This document shows positions 1 to 12,400 of a stretch of 64,000 nt of DNA, piece by piece. Made by a program: the position numbers and the translations under genes. Below the pieces are notes generated by a model. The model was not told the DNA's origin and ran no database searches. It saw only the letters and a program-made list of their open reading frames with translations. This stretch comes from Eopsaltria australis (lineage: Eukaryota; Chordata; Aves; Passeriformes; Petroicidae). Within the stretch, counting starts at the first letter, position 1. Each line of letters begins with the position of its first letter. Where the stretch lies: positions 2,356,001-2,420,000 of the forward strand of contig JAVTVJ010000452.1 of the NCBI GenBank assembly GCA_034509425.1, given 5' to 3'.

Positions 1-926
1 TTACAGAATTTAAGCTCATTGCTTCTTCTCCTCTGTACCATGGACACACACACACACACAAAAAAAATATTGGTTTTTTTAAAAAATACTTCTCTTTTTA
101 TCTAGACATGACTCCACATTAGAAAAAATTTAGGCTAAATAACCCCAACTCTTTCCATCTATCTTTGGTGGTCATATTTCCTAAGCCTTTCCTCATTCAC
201 ACTGACGTCCTTCAGAATGCCTCCAAGGGATCTATGATTTTCTCCTTCAAGTTTTAAGACAGAAATGAGACACACAACTTCAGCTTGTCAGACCTCCTGA
301 AGAGGAAGGTTATTTTATGTATCTTAAGGTTATTTGTGTAATTTGTCCTTTTTTTTTTTTCAAACAGAATGATGTCTGACTCACATGTGACGCATTCCTT
401 TCTTTTCTAAAGAACTGCCACCTAGCACATTGTTTATCCTTCTGTATTTTTGCTTAAGTGTATTATCTTTTGCTTGTCGCTATTGACTGCATCTTAATTT
501 TTTCACCATTTTCTTCAATTTAACAAAATACTTCTGTAGGACAATGAAGAGTCAACATTATCAATATCTGCTATTATTTAAGAGTCTTCAATTTCCCATA
601 CTTCCTAGGTGTGCTATATTTTACAGAGCATGGCAACAAGAGCATTGCCAAGGTTGTAAGAACATACCAGCATATTCTCATAATTCCACAGGGCCTGAAC
701 ATCTGACCTGAGATTTCTGTGGAAATTGAGCTCATGTAGTACTTCTCAAGAGCTCAGCAGTCTGTAATATAAGGTCTTGACACAGCTGAAAAATCATGAT
801 TTCCACAAGATTCCATGTGGCTTTAAGTCCCATTGAAATCCACTAGAATGTAAAACATCATGTATAACACAGCTGCATTCAAAAAAAATGTGACCAGGAG
901 TGGATGAAACCACAAGCACCCTTGAG
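1..926. other. Intergenic, AT-rich, no gene seen
   Basis: Upstream of POT1. Begins near a short CA microsatellite (about 49-61) followed by A-rich sequence, and has a T run at about 351-360. No reading frame with recognisable similarity. Confidence 0.6.
49..61. repeat. (CA)n microsatellite
   Basis: Short CA dinucleotide run directly followed by an A run. Confidence 0.8.
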
Positions 927-1377
927 TTCTGGCCAGGACAGGGTTAATTCTTTCAGTAGCTGGGAGGAGGCATGGCTGGGACATAGGGTGGCATATATTC
1001 TCTACCACCTCATGTCATTGCTGAGAGTAAGGGAAAGGGACTCTCTTCTGAGGAGAGGCTCCTGCTAGTCAAGAAAGCATGGCAGAGGGAGCCCTCTGGT
1101 ATTGTCTGTTATTGGGGTTTTTTTCCCATTTGAGTAGTCTCTTTTGTACCTTCTGTCATTAGTATTGTTGCTGTTCATTTTCTTGTTTCATTGCTGTTTC
1201 CAGTAAATTGTTCTTACCTCAGCTTCTGACTTTTGGCTTTTGTGTCTCCAATTCTCCTCTCCATCCCGCTGCCGAGGAGGAAAAGGGGAAAATGGGGTAG
1301 TGAGAAAGAGTGCAGAGTGGTTTGGAGAGTCTCGGTGGGGGCACTGAACTGGGGAGTACCATTCCTAAGCCATGACA
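927..1377 (+). mobile_element. Degraded LTR, ERVL-type (solo)
   Basis: It starts with GGCCAGGACAGGGTTAATT and continues through AGCTGGGAGG and a CATATATTC...CCTCATGTCATTGCT block, then GTAAATTGTTCTTACC and TCTCCAATTCTCCTC, and ends near CCATGACA. I recognise this order of blocks from abundant passerine ERVL LTRs. The copy is shortened and heavily mutated. No internal gag-pol sequence follows, so it is a solo LTR. Family and ends are from memory of the pattern, not a database match. Confidence 0.65.
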
Positions 1378-4300
1378 TAAACTAATTCTAGAAGTAATGA
1401 TGAGTGCAAACTCATGTTAGACAGTAATATGGAGGTCAGTTTTTCCTACTCAGTTGCTGAGGGAGACTTACATTTCTGTCATGGTCAAGAAACAAATGGC
1501 ATATTTTGCCTCACTTTGAATATTTTGGTTGTTTCCAAATGTAAAATAACATTTATGTTTACCATGTTTTGGAAAATGCTGTTTCTGTTTTTCTGTAACA
1601 AAGAAGCTTTAAAAAGTAATCATCTAGCCCAAGAAAATAAATGGACAAAAATGTCTGGAAGACTAAAGACAAACATCTTCCAAGTTATAAACATTTTTAA
1701 ATAAGGTGGCCTGCTATTCCTGGTAGAGCAACTTCTGTTCAGTTTTTCATGGAATGCTGAAGCTAAAAAGGTTAAGAGCACTGGACACACAATGCTTTAG
1801 CTCCAGGGTACTGTAAAAAAACTTAAGACTCACTGAGTTAAAACCTGAATTAAGGTTCTCTTAGAAAACACTCAGAATATCTCAGGATAGGAGGTGAGTA
1901 TGACTAGTGTGACTAGATAAAGTCATTCTGTTTAAGACACATTTTTTTTCTCCTTTGTTTTAATTTTAATTTCATTTTCCTTTTATTTTACTGAAAGCCA
2001 AAAGAAATGTATCATTAAAAAATACATTGATGCAAAGCTGAATTAAGTATTAAAAGTGAACAGGGGAAAAAAAAGGGGAAAAAAATTTGAAAAATCCCGC
2101 TGTAGTCCATGAAGACAGAATTATCAGAATTGAGTCCTAATAGCTAAAGGATTTTCAAGAAAGAGAAAAAATAGGTTTTGTGGTTTTGGGGTATTTTATA
2201 TATCCCAAAACATCCATATTTTAATAAATTATAATTCATTTTATGTACAGCCATTTTCTCCAGGCTGGAGAACTCAATGATGTCTGGAAAACTGGTACCA
2301 TCATCACACAAATGAAAGCTAAATAACTTTATAGGAATGGGTTTCCCAGTAACATCTCTTCATAAGTCTCCTTCAGCTTCGTGACATATTTTTTTGGTTT
2401 CAAAGTAAGTAGCACACTACATATTAAATTAACTCCAATTCCAATTTTCTGTATTGTGTATTTTGACTACAAACCTAGTGACGACAGGCTCTTTTGTTCA
2501 CCACTGCATTGTTAAACACAATTTTGGTTCATGATGGCATCTACAGATTTTCACAGTGAGGAAAGTGACGCCTGTGATAACAACCATAGTTAGACTTTCA
2601 TTCTTGAAATGGAAGAACTTGAATTTTTCAGTTAAATTGGTTCCTAAAGAATTCTATTTAAAGACTATTTTCTAAAGAAAAAAAAACCCTCAGGTTTTAG
2701 TGCATGTCATCAAAAAGAAATTGCTTCAGTTATTGAAAATAACAGAAGAAACACTTTATTATTTTACAAGTAATACATAACTATCTTTTATAGAAATAGG
2801 TCCGTTAATCTGCACTCATACAATTGCATCCTTCAATAAACTCTTTTAATGAGTTTTCTGAAAATATATGCCTGGATTCCTGTCCACTGTTGTCTACAAC
2901 TGAAGAACACATAACCAAAATTCACATGCAATGAATGGATATACAAACAAATACTCCGACATGAAAAGATTAAGTACTCCACTGATATCACTTTTCTTTT
3001 AATTACCTTGTAGTTATGAATGTTCAGCTTTTCCCACAAAAATATCTTAATACATCCCTGGTTTTATTTCTGTGTTTCCAGCACAAGAAAACACCCAGTG
3101 CTTCTGAAGTGTAGGGGTTTCTTTTTGTTATCTTACTCCCAGGATATGTGTCACACTAACACATCAACTCTTTGGGAAATTATATAAATCAGATTTATTT
3201 ATTGCAGAAGCCTTCTTAGCCAGTGTAAGCTTATAAGCATCAATGAAAGCAGCACAAACTTCTATAGCTAGACAGACAGCTGAGGCTTTAGAATAAAGAA
3301 CAGTATTTCAACATTCTTAGGGCTGGTGAGTACTTCAACTAAAATACAGAAAAACTATTATGGAAAGAGATAATAACTTTCCATCATTGATTTCTACAGA
3401 AAGCTTTTGGGTAGATGCCTTATTAGAAAATAAAATCCTATTGCTAAGAAAATTAACTTAGAACACAATCACCAAGCAAACATGCCTAATGAGTGTATTA
3501 AATTTAGGAAAGAAAAATGTCTCATTTGAAAGAAAGAAACAAACAGAAATCTAATCTGCAGTATCTGTGATGATTCAATAAATAGGAAACCTTTAAAACC
3601 AATGAAAAACTAACATTGAACACAAACAGCTTTGTGTCAGCTTCCAAAATTTACACTAAATGTAATAACTCAGTATATTCTCTTAGCATTTATCTTAGTA
3701 ATGCTCAAAACCCCAATAAGTTTTGAAGTCACCAGTTGGCACAAGAATCCTTTGCAAGAGACTCCATATATCACATATCACCCTCTTTTATAAGCAAACT
3801 TGGAGCTTTTCAGATACACTTTAGAGCTGCTGAACTACAGAATTGCCACAAGCAGATGTGTCTACAGGATCACGTTAGTGGAGACTTTCTTCGTTCCCTT
3901 GCCTACATTCAATCTCTTGCTCTTCCCTAGATCCTATCCCGTTTCTTTTTCCTTATCTCCTAAATATAGAAGAACCATGAAGAAAAGAAACTGATCAGAA
4001 AAAAAGAAATGCATCAGTGGATTAAAGCACAATTTCATCACTATATTTTTTCAAATTATCCATGTGTTTTTACTGAATGACATGAGGCTCTAAAAATGTT
4101 TAATTCCTGAATGTATCCTTTACTACTTGATCAACTTTTTTTGCTGATCATTTTTTTCTTACTGTTTTCTATATTGAAAACTATTGGTTTCAAAATGTAG
4201 ATATAAGAATAGAGGTCATAGAAGAAGACAGACAATATTCCACCAGAAAAGCAAGCTTGACAGAACTTAACGGCCTGAAGATAACTCTGATTTCTCAAAA

Positions 4301-5229
4301 TCTTTTCATGGAAACAAAGGATGTTGCAAGTCACACCAACCTTCTCAGCCTATCTGCTATAGCTGGCTCTTTAGACGGCAGATCATTAGTCCTCCATGTA
4401 ACCAGCTGGGCCTAAATTCCCAGCTCTGTCTTAGCTCTGACTGTGGGCTACTTTTATCACGACTGTATAACAAAGTCTTAAAAATATTTTTGCTCATAAT
4501 CAAGCATGGTACATCAATACCCAATGGAAGGCATAGGATTAAAATTTATTGAGAACTGTGATGATCAAAGAAAAGAAGCCTGTTCCAGAAAAGGTTGTCA
4601 GCAGTGAAAATGAGTACAAAGCATAGATGTCCCTCCAGAGGCTTCCTGAACATGGATGGATCCAAGTTCCATTTTTTGAATTGGGTTTGAATTCTAAGTG
4701 TAACTATAAAACACTCCAGAGACATGACTAAAACAGTTCCAAAATAGGAGGGTTGTGAAGGAAATGATTTGAAGGTAGAGAAAGGAGAAAATTATTTCCA
4801 GTGGGACTGTTTTAAAATCACTAAGTAATGAGAAACAAGAAAAAGAAAGCTGTCCCAGATATACAAGACTGCAGAGACGGGAAAGGGAAGAGAGAGAGGA
4901 TAGACTGGCAGCAGACGTATCTCTGAGGTACTGGAGACAGAAAGCCGAAGTCTCTAAAGGAAGAAGCGTCACTGTTGCAATGCTGAGCCACGAATGCTGT
5001 AATTTTGAATTGGCAAGCACTGCAAATGGGATCTTGGCATGTGTCAGCGGGATCTTGGCATATGTCACTTGAAGCATCCAAACATAAGCAAGCCTCAGGG
5101 ACCCCGTGGTGCTGCTGTCAGTGATGACTACTCGTTTTCAAAGCCAGTTAAAGAACAACAGACGCCAGCAAGCGGCAGGGTGTTCTTTTCCCCCGTATTT
5201 TTTAACTCTCTGCAGGTGACAGTTTTTAA
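1378..5229. other. Intergenic, no gene seen
   Basis: AT-rich sequence without recognisable coding potential; short frames of about 60-70 codons look random. At 5029-5069 there is a near-perfect direct repeat of about 18 bases (GGGATCTTGGCAT...GTCA). Confidence 0.55.
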
Positions 5230-5600
5230 GTCCGCCTGAACGCTGCCGTGGCACCCACATTTCAGCGGCTACCCCACATCGGCCCGGCCCCTGCCAGCCC
5301 CGGAAATGCCGTTCAGAGGGGCTGGGAGCGGGCGCGGCGCTTCCTCGGCGCCGGCAGCTGGAGCGGGGAGCAGCCGGGGGGCCGAGGGGAGCAGGGCTCC
5401 CGCGGGAGGGGCTGCAGCGGCCCGGGGCACGGCGACACCGAGACACCGGGGACACCGGGGACACAGGAACACCGGCGACAGCGGGGCTCGGGGACAGCCC
5501 GGCGCCACGGACAGGCCGCGCTTTGCTGTCACCGCTCTGCCTTCACCCGCCCCCGCCCCCGCCCCTGTCCCTGTCCCTGTCCCGAGCCATCGTCCTGAAG
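5230..5600. promoter_or_regulatory. CpG-rich island upstream of the POT1 promoter
   Basis: Dense CpG and GC content in an otherwise AT-rich region. It contains GACACCGGG repeats (about 5428-5480) and a C-rich CCCGCCC/CCTGTCC run (about 5550-5583) with G-quadruplex potential on the minus strand. Lying 0.6 kb upstream of the main island, it could be an alternative POT1 promoter or the start of a divergent non-coding transcript, as POT1-AS1 is in human. No transcript can be proven from sequence. Confidence 0.55.
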
Positions 5601-6089
5601 AGGAATACGACTGCCGTTCAAAAACGGAATTAAAAATTAAAGAAAAACAGACTTAAGGCTAAATTTCTGGCACGCCCATTTTTTATTTCGTTGACACATA
5701 ATACTGGGGTATTCGTTTATCAAAATTCTGCTTATTTTTTTTTCTCTTTTAATTATATGCAGGACAGGGCATAAAAACCTCCAGTTCTTCTAGGTTTAAG
5801 TTTAGTTCATGGAAAGAACTTAATAGTCAATTTTGAAAAAGAAACTGGAAACAGAAACAGCAAAAAAGGAGAGAAGAGAAGATCAAGTAACCATTTAAAT
5901 TGCTCTGGAGTGCAACTTGATGTTTCCAAATGATTTTAACTTAATTCACCTAAAATGTATAAGCGTTCCATGACTTCATTTCACTGTAATTTTAATTGGT
6001 ACACAGATCTTTTACAGAGATGAAAAAACAATCAGAAGAGAAAAGAGCATCAGTTGTTTGGAGCCAGTCCCTGTCCCCATTCCTGTCCC

Positions 6090-6310
6090 TGCCCTTGCAG
6101 GCCGGGCGTGCCCGACGCCTCCGGTGCGCGCGCGCGCCGCCCGGGCATGCGCAGAGCGCGGGGAGCGCGCGCGGGGCGGGCGGAAGTGGCGCAGGCGGGC
6201 GCGCGGCGGGAGCGGGACAGGGCCAGGAACGGGAGCGGCGGCGCTCGGGCACCTGCGGGGCTGCGGGCCCGGCTCTGCTTCCCGCTCGGAGAGCTCCCCT
6301 CCCTCCCTCC
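6090..6310 (+). promoter_or_regulatory. POT1: POT1 CpG-island promoter
   Basis: GC-rich, TATA-less core with an alternating CG tract (6124-6139), an NRF1-like GCATGCGCAG (6145-6154), a GC box GGGGCGGG (6173-6180) and an ETS-type CGGAAGTG (6181-6188). This motif set is usual for housekeeping vertebrate promoters. It precedes the first good donor by about 230 bases and is the closest island upstream of the POT1 start codon. Confidence 0.7.
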
Positions 6311-6422
6311 CGCGGCTGCCCTGCACACGGGCTCTGCTCCGGCAACTGAGTCCCCGCACAGTGCTCCACCGCCTTGAAGTTTCTTTCCGGGCACTGAGTA
6401 GACCGAGAGGGGAGTTTTGTAG
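6200..6422 (+). other. POT1: Probable POT1 non-coding exon 1 (5' UTR)
   Basis: The transcript probably starts just after the ETS/GC-box cluster; the start at 6200 is approximate. The donor TGTAG|GTAATA after 6422 would splice to the acceptor before 12950. No ATG is seen between 6200 and 6422. Other small untranslated exons may exist in the intron. Confidence 0.5.
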
Positions 6423-9400
6423 GTAATACGCCTGTGCTGATGGTCTTGGTTTTAAAGGTCTCGACTTGTTGTAAGTGCTGGTGGGTTGACTTTCTGAGGC
6501 GATTAGTTCATACCGTGTGCAGTGTGGGATCTGCAGAGTAGCCTTGTCCTCTCGAGGCCGCTGCTTTGCAAGGGGTCGCTGCTTTCTAGAGCTGAAGGCC
6601 TGTTGAGGTAATAGTTGCTGTGTAGGAATCCCTTTTCCTTAGGTAGTGTTTGATTGTGGTGTCTTTTGCACAGTGTCGGATGAGTGAATTTTAATCTGAA
6701 ATAAAGGAAATTTTGTTTGTTTGTTTGTCTGAAGAAGTCTAGTTGTATTCTAATGAAACTAGGTACTGCCTGCGTAATCAAGAATTAGAATAGCCTAGGA
6801 CATACTTCCCAAAAAAGTTAAGTTCTTGAAGATCTGCAGCCAGAGCAAGCTGAAGCCTTGCAGCTCAGGGAATAAGATGTGTCATGCTACTGAGTTGATT
6901 TTTCCTTTTATTTTAGTTAACCTGACATGATACTTGCACCTCCTGAGAATTCTCAAGGAAATAATAGATTACAAAATTAGGTTTTTGCAAAAATTCTAGA
7001 CAGACTACACACTGTTCACTGAGTGTCTTGATTTCATTAAGACTGCTTTATGACAGAAGCTTTCTCTTGTGATGGCAAGTTGGGTTTGGGGTAGTTCTCT
7101 ACTGTCTATTTTGTTCAGACTGCAAATGTTCACTTTTATGACAGTTTTGCATAAAATATAGCAGGAATGTATGCCTACAAATGTGAGTGCTTTTCTAATG
7201 AGGCATTACTTGTTTCTTAATTACTTTAACTTTTGCACAATTAGCCCAGATACTGCACTGACTAGTATTTGTGTTTACAGGGGCTTCAGGTATCTGCCAC
7301 TGTTGCTGATGACATCAATCAGATGCTGATGCTCTTGGCTGTTCCTTCGTTCTTCATGAGACTTCGGTGAGGTTTCCTCCAGAAGTCCACACAGTCATGC
7401 ATTTTGTTCTCTTCTATATCCCAAAATTACAGTATCCTCTTAATGTAATTTTAGTGTCTAACTGAATTATTTCTTGGTTGTAGAGAAAGGACTAAATATT
7501 CCAGTTTGCCTCTCACTTCTTGTGTTTTCTTTGCTTTTTTTGCTCTGAAGCTAATTTCTCATTAGTTCTTGAAGAAAAGTTGTGTTCTAGAGCAGACTAC
7601 AGAGGAATAGTCCATTTTTTGTAGTGCGAGCTAGAGTTGGGAACCAATAGTGTGTATCTTTGGCTTGGAGAAAGGCTCAAATGTTGGGTGGATCTGAGTA
7701 ATCCAGGCAGAGAGGTGTTAAGTGCTTGCTATCCTGTGGACTGGACTTACGTACTGTGGTGATAAACTAAGAGAAAACAGAGCTGACTTTTGACTTTCTT
7801 CTCAGTTAATTCTGGAGTCAAGGTGGAGAATATCCGTAGGCATATTTTTCAGTTTTATTTTTTCAGGACTATGGGCTTGCAGTTTTATGATGAAATTCTA
7901 TTGTCTATAATATTTCATTTGTATTTTGATTCGCTTGCAGTATGAACTAAAAGGGGTAAAGCATCTTATAATGTAGGATGCTGTTAGGGGCATAGTTTTT
8001 TGTTTCTGGGTTTTCTTTTAAATATGTCTTGTTGAATTTTTATTGAAGAAAATAAGAGAATTATGACATTTTAGTGAACTAGACCTTGTAGAAAAATATG
8101 GTGGTTTTATTAATCAAATAATGACAATGGAGGAAAGTCTTTCTTTATGGTCTCTACCCTCTTCTAGAAAATACTTGTTTCTCTCGATCTGGGAAGAAAA
8201 ACCCAAGATTTTTCCTCTGACTGTTATTGCCCTATTTTCCTGGTATTGTTCCTCATGTTCTCAGATACATGAAGTCTATGTTGGGACATCATTCCATTAG
8301 TATTTAAATTACTTTTTTCTCATCTGTTACAATTTGTGAAAGTTCAGTTAAACTTCTCATCGCTCAACAGAATTCTGCACCTTGTATATTCAGAATGTAC
8401 ATGGAGTGATTCCCAGTTCTAGCAGAAGGTCAGTGTGTTCCATCTGTCATGGCTAATAAGGTGTTCTCCAATGCTAGAATGTTCCCTCGGCCTTAGACAA
8501 TTGTAAGGCATGTTGGTACCTTTAGTTCAACATTGTCCTTGGAAGAGAATGTTGTTGTGTACTGAGCTTGCTACCTACAGCTTTTTATCCTGAAATAATT
8601 TAGAGACTTCATGTTTCTTTACTATGCTAATAGCCATACAAATTTTGGCTATTTCACATAGCATAGAGAATCGTGGAGGAAGGGAGAAACAGGGATGAAT
8701 TGTGTCGATGACTAAGAACAAATTAGCTTTTCCTCTGAGGCTTATTTTTCTTTTGTTCCTATCTTTCAGCCATGTTACACCAGAATTCATGTCAACATTT
8801 CTGTATTCTTATGACTGTGTGGTGTTAACTTCACTTGCAACTGCAGCTTGTGATTTATTAATGATTGTCAGTGTGTGCTGAAGGGTGATATAACTAATTT
8901 GAGAGTTTGGATTCAATGTTTTTCCAAATGTAATTTAGGAATTTGGGTTTTAATTTTTTCTGATTTTAGTAAAAGTTTTAAAAGCCTAGAGAAAAAAGAA
9001 ATAAGGCCTTCACAGAAGGACTTGAATGGTCCAATTCCTTCTACCACCCTATTTTGCAGTGCAAAGCTCAAAAATTACAGTTTTTAAAAGCCACTTTCTG
9101 ATTCTGTAAGTGCATAAATCTTTGGGTGTTTAAAACCTCAGTTTTAAACACTGCAGTTACCAGGCTCTTAGAGCATGTTTTTGCCAGGTGGTGCACCTAA
9201 AAGGAAATGTGGGTTTTTTTGCTTTCTGTAGGAACTGATGAAAAGATTGTGAGCCTGAAAGCTTTTCTTTTTGCTGTGCATGCACCCCAAACCAGACCAA
9301 GTTACCTAAGTCAATCTGTGGATGTTTGTACTCTCAAGCTGTGAGAAGGATAGGGTGAAGTCCTTCAGAAATATTGTAGGAATTTTTCTCTCGCTTTTAG

Positions 9401-12400
9401 ACCTAGAGAGACAGGGGTTCTGTAATTGTAATGTTTTGGTGGAATAATGTCCTCTTTTCAGAAAGAAAAAAAAAAAGATAAAATGACTGATTCTTTCACT
9501 TGAAGGTTAATCCTTGTTCAAAGCCATTGTTTTGTACTAACCAGTTGTTTTCTGGTGTGCTGTGATTGAAGATGGATTTTAGGCTTTTGAAATGCATGCT
9601 GCTACACTGTATGCAATGGAGACAGTGTGTTGAGGTAGATTGTTCCACTGTGAGAAATTTAAGCTCTAGAAAATCAGTAGGCAGAATGCCAGGGGTAGGG
9701 CAGAACAGCACATAAGAGTTAAGACCATGGCCATCCTCAGTGTTATATTTCACTTGAGTGATGCATATCACATTCTCTTTTGGGATGTTAAATTGTGGAT
9801 TACATTCTATATACAGTATGTAATCTGCTTTAAACAGTCTACATCCTTTCAAATAATTCTCTGTTAAAATTGTTAAGCTCTTTGGTTGCTTGCTCTCCAT
9901 ACTTTTGTCACTTTAGTTACTGGAAGGCAAAAGGTATTTGTAGTTCACAGCCTTCTGCTGTGTGGATGCGTTGTGTCTCCTTCCTTTTGAAGGAGTGTCC
10001 CATGCTGCTGTCTCCCTTTCTTGCAGTCTCTGTTGGTTTGTTTGGGCTTTTTTTTCAGTATCCATCCTTATGCATAGCTCTGTTTGCACCATTTACAGGC
10101 TTCTTTGGCTGGAGTTGGAATGATTCCTGTCAGTGTTAGACAGCCTTTTGAGGGCAGTGAAGGTATTTGACAGACTTACTTATTTTCACTTAGTTGCTCT
10201 CCAGAAGAGTTGGGAACACCAAGGACAGCACTAACAATATCTTCATGTAGATTTTGAAAGCCAGTGCTCTATCAGTTTATTTTGGAAGATTTATTTTTAT
10301 AAATCTTAATACTGAATACTCACATCTTTGGTTTTTAATTGCTAAGAACAAGAATCTGGGAGCTTCAGAGATTAGCGGTTAGAACACATGACCTTAGTTT
10401 CATGTATACAGGAGTTTAAGGTCTGTACAAAAACCCCACTTGTTTTTTACTGGAATGTTATTTACATAAATAAAAATTACAACAAAATGCTCTGTGTTGT
10501 TAAGACATGTTCATGGGAAAATAAAAAAAAAAAAACAAACAGAAAAATCTATTTTTAATTGCTCGAGTAGCGTAACAGAGAGAAACAGGATAAAAAAATT
10601 GTTAATCTGTTATGTTATATATCTCCATGGCTCATTATACTGTTGCTGGGTGAAGATCAATATTGCTGATTAACTTTGAAGTTGTCTCTTTCTCGGTGGA
10701 ATAGATCAGCTTTTCAGTCTGCTAGTATAAAGTGTGAAGTAGATACTTTGAACTGAAAAGCTGTGTAAATCTTCTAGTTTCTCTTTTCACTAGAGACTTG
10801 AAATCCTAGTAAGCTAATGACAGTGCTGTTGTAGTGTGTGTTTGAAAATATAAAGACAAAGGCAGCATTTTTAGCCTCACTTAGTAACATTTTATAGAAA
10901 TTCTAATACCTCACTAGTCAAAGCAGGAGCAGCATCTGCACCTTTGTAGCTGGCTTTTAGTTCTCCTTCAGCTCAAGGAGAAATCGAAAGCTGTCTGGCG
11001 CTGTGCCTCCCAGCTCTCTGCTGTCATAGGTTGACCCTGGCTGGAAGCCAGGTGCCTGCCAAAGCTGTTCTTATCATTCCCCTCAGGAGGAGAGGGAAGA
11101 GAAAATACAGCTAAAAGCTTGCAGGTTGAGACAGGGAGATCATTCACCATTTACATGCACAAAAGAGACTCGAATGAAGTAATTTAACTTACTGGTCATC
11201 AAATTAGGGTAGGATAATGACAAATAAGAACAAATCTGAAGACCTCTCCCCCCCCTTTCCCATTTTCAGGGCTTAGCTCCACTCCCAGTTTCTCTACCTC
11301 CTCCCCCTGAGCAGTGCAGGGGACAGAATGGAGATGGTGGTCAGTTCATAATTCTTCATTTCTGCCTGCTTCCTCCTCATGTGAATTGGAAGCTAGGAAA
11401 AACTAAAGCCAGTCATCCTGTGTGTGCGCCATTGCAGCTGAGACGTCCTTGAACCAAAGTATTTATTGATATCTCGTGAGTGACTGTGATTTCTTGCTTA
11501 TATTAGACAAGAATAACAGCACTTGGGAGTTTCCTGGGAAATGGGGCAGGAGACAGAAGGGTAACTCACAAGAGAAATAGTCATGAGTTATTAGTGAAGT
11601 CTGATGTCTTTGAATACTGGAGTAGCAGAAATAGGTGGATTTTTGATTTTTCTAAATATTAAGATACTTTTTAAAAGCAGGTGTGTATTGTTGCTCTCTG
11701 CACCTAAATATGTTGATGTCTGTTTGTAACTTACAATACAGTGATCTTTTCATTTTGCAATGGTTTCCCAATTCCATTTCATTATAACTGAATATTTTGC
11801 GAGTCTGCTTAGCACTGAAAAATCTTTTTTGAACCATAACTGAAATACAGTTTAAGCTTTTACTTGGTAGAATACCAAGTTTTTGTGTGCATTCAAAACT
11901 ATAGAAAGTAGTTTCTTTCCTGTTCTTTACTACAATATAAAAATTGGTACAACTGTTTGAAATGAGGACTGTGGCTGTAATACTGCCATCTGAGTTTTCA
12001 GAAAACAGAAAGCATTTTTTGCTTAGTTTATTAAAACTTACTGGAAACAGAAGATTCTTAATGTTGTGGCTTTCCTGTAGATACCCACTTGAAATAAAAA
12101 TGATACAGCAAAGACAAAGATACCCCCAGCAGAAACGAGATGACAGTGTAATGAGAAAATACAGCAATAACTACTTATTGCTAGATCACTTTTTTCTGTT
12201 TCTCTTATGTGTAACTTCACTGCAGTAGACTACTCTTCCTCTCCCCTATTCGCAGCATTATACCACTATCACTGTTAATTTATTTCATTGACTTATAGCA
12301 CAGTGAGAGCAGACTATGGATGGCAGTCATACATTTCTTAACTTGTTCCCAGTGCCTTCCATGCTTAGCAGCTGTAGATACCCATCTTATTTTCATTATT

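Noticed and set aside
5138..5656. Several overlapping open frames of 87-116 codons on both strands in the upstream CpG island
   Set aside because: Stop codons are rare in GC-rich DNA; the products are Ala/Pro/Arg/Gly-rich without conservation signals.
5992..6426. Overlapping open frames in all frames of the main CpG island
   Set aside because: Same GC-composition artefact; the region is promoter and untranslated leader.
9496..9900. 134-codon minus-strand open frame in the first intron
   Set aside because: No family resemblance and no splice or promoter support; treated as chance.
11195..11215. TTAGGG-like hexamer in the first intron, considered as interstitial telomere repeat
   Set aside because: Only an isolated hexamer inside the LTR relic; no tandem array anywhere in the window.
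11652..12167. 171-codon open frame on the minus strand in the first intron
   Set aside because: Low-complexity, Phe/Ser/Cys-rich translation in AT-rich DNA, no recognisable domain, no promoter context; overlapped by another long frame on the plus strand. Most likely chance.
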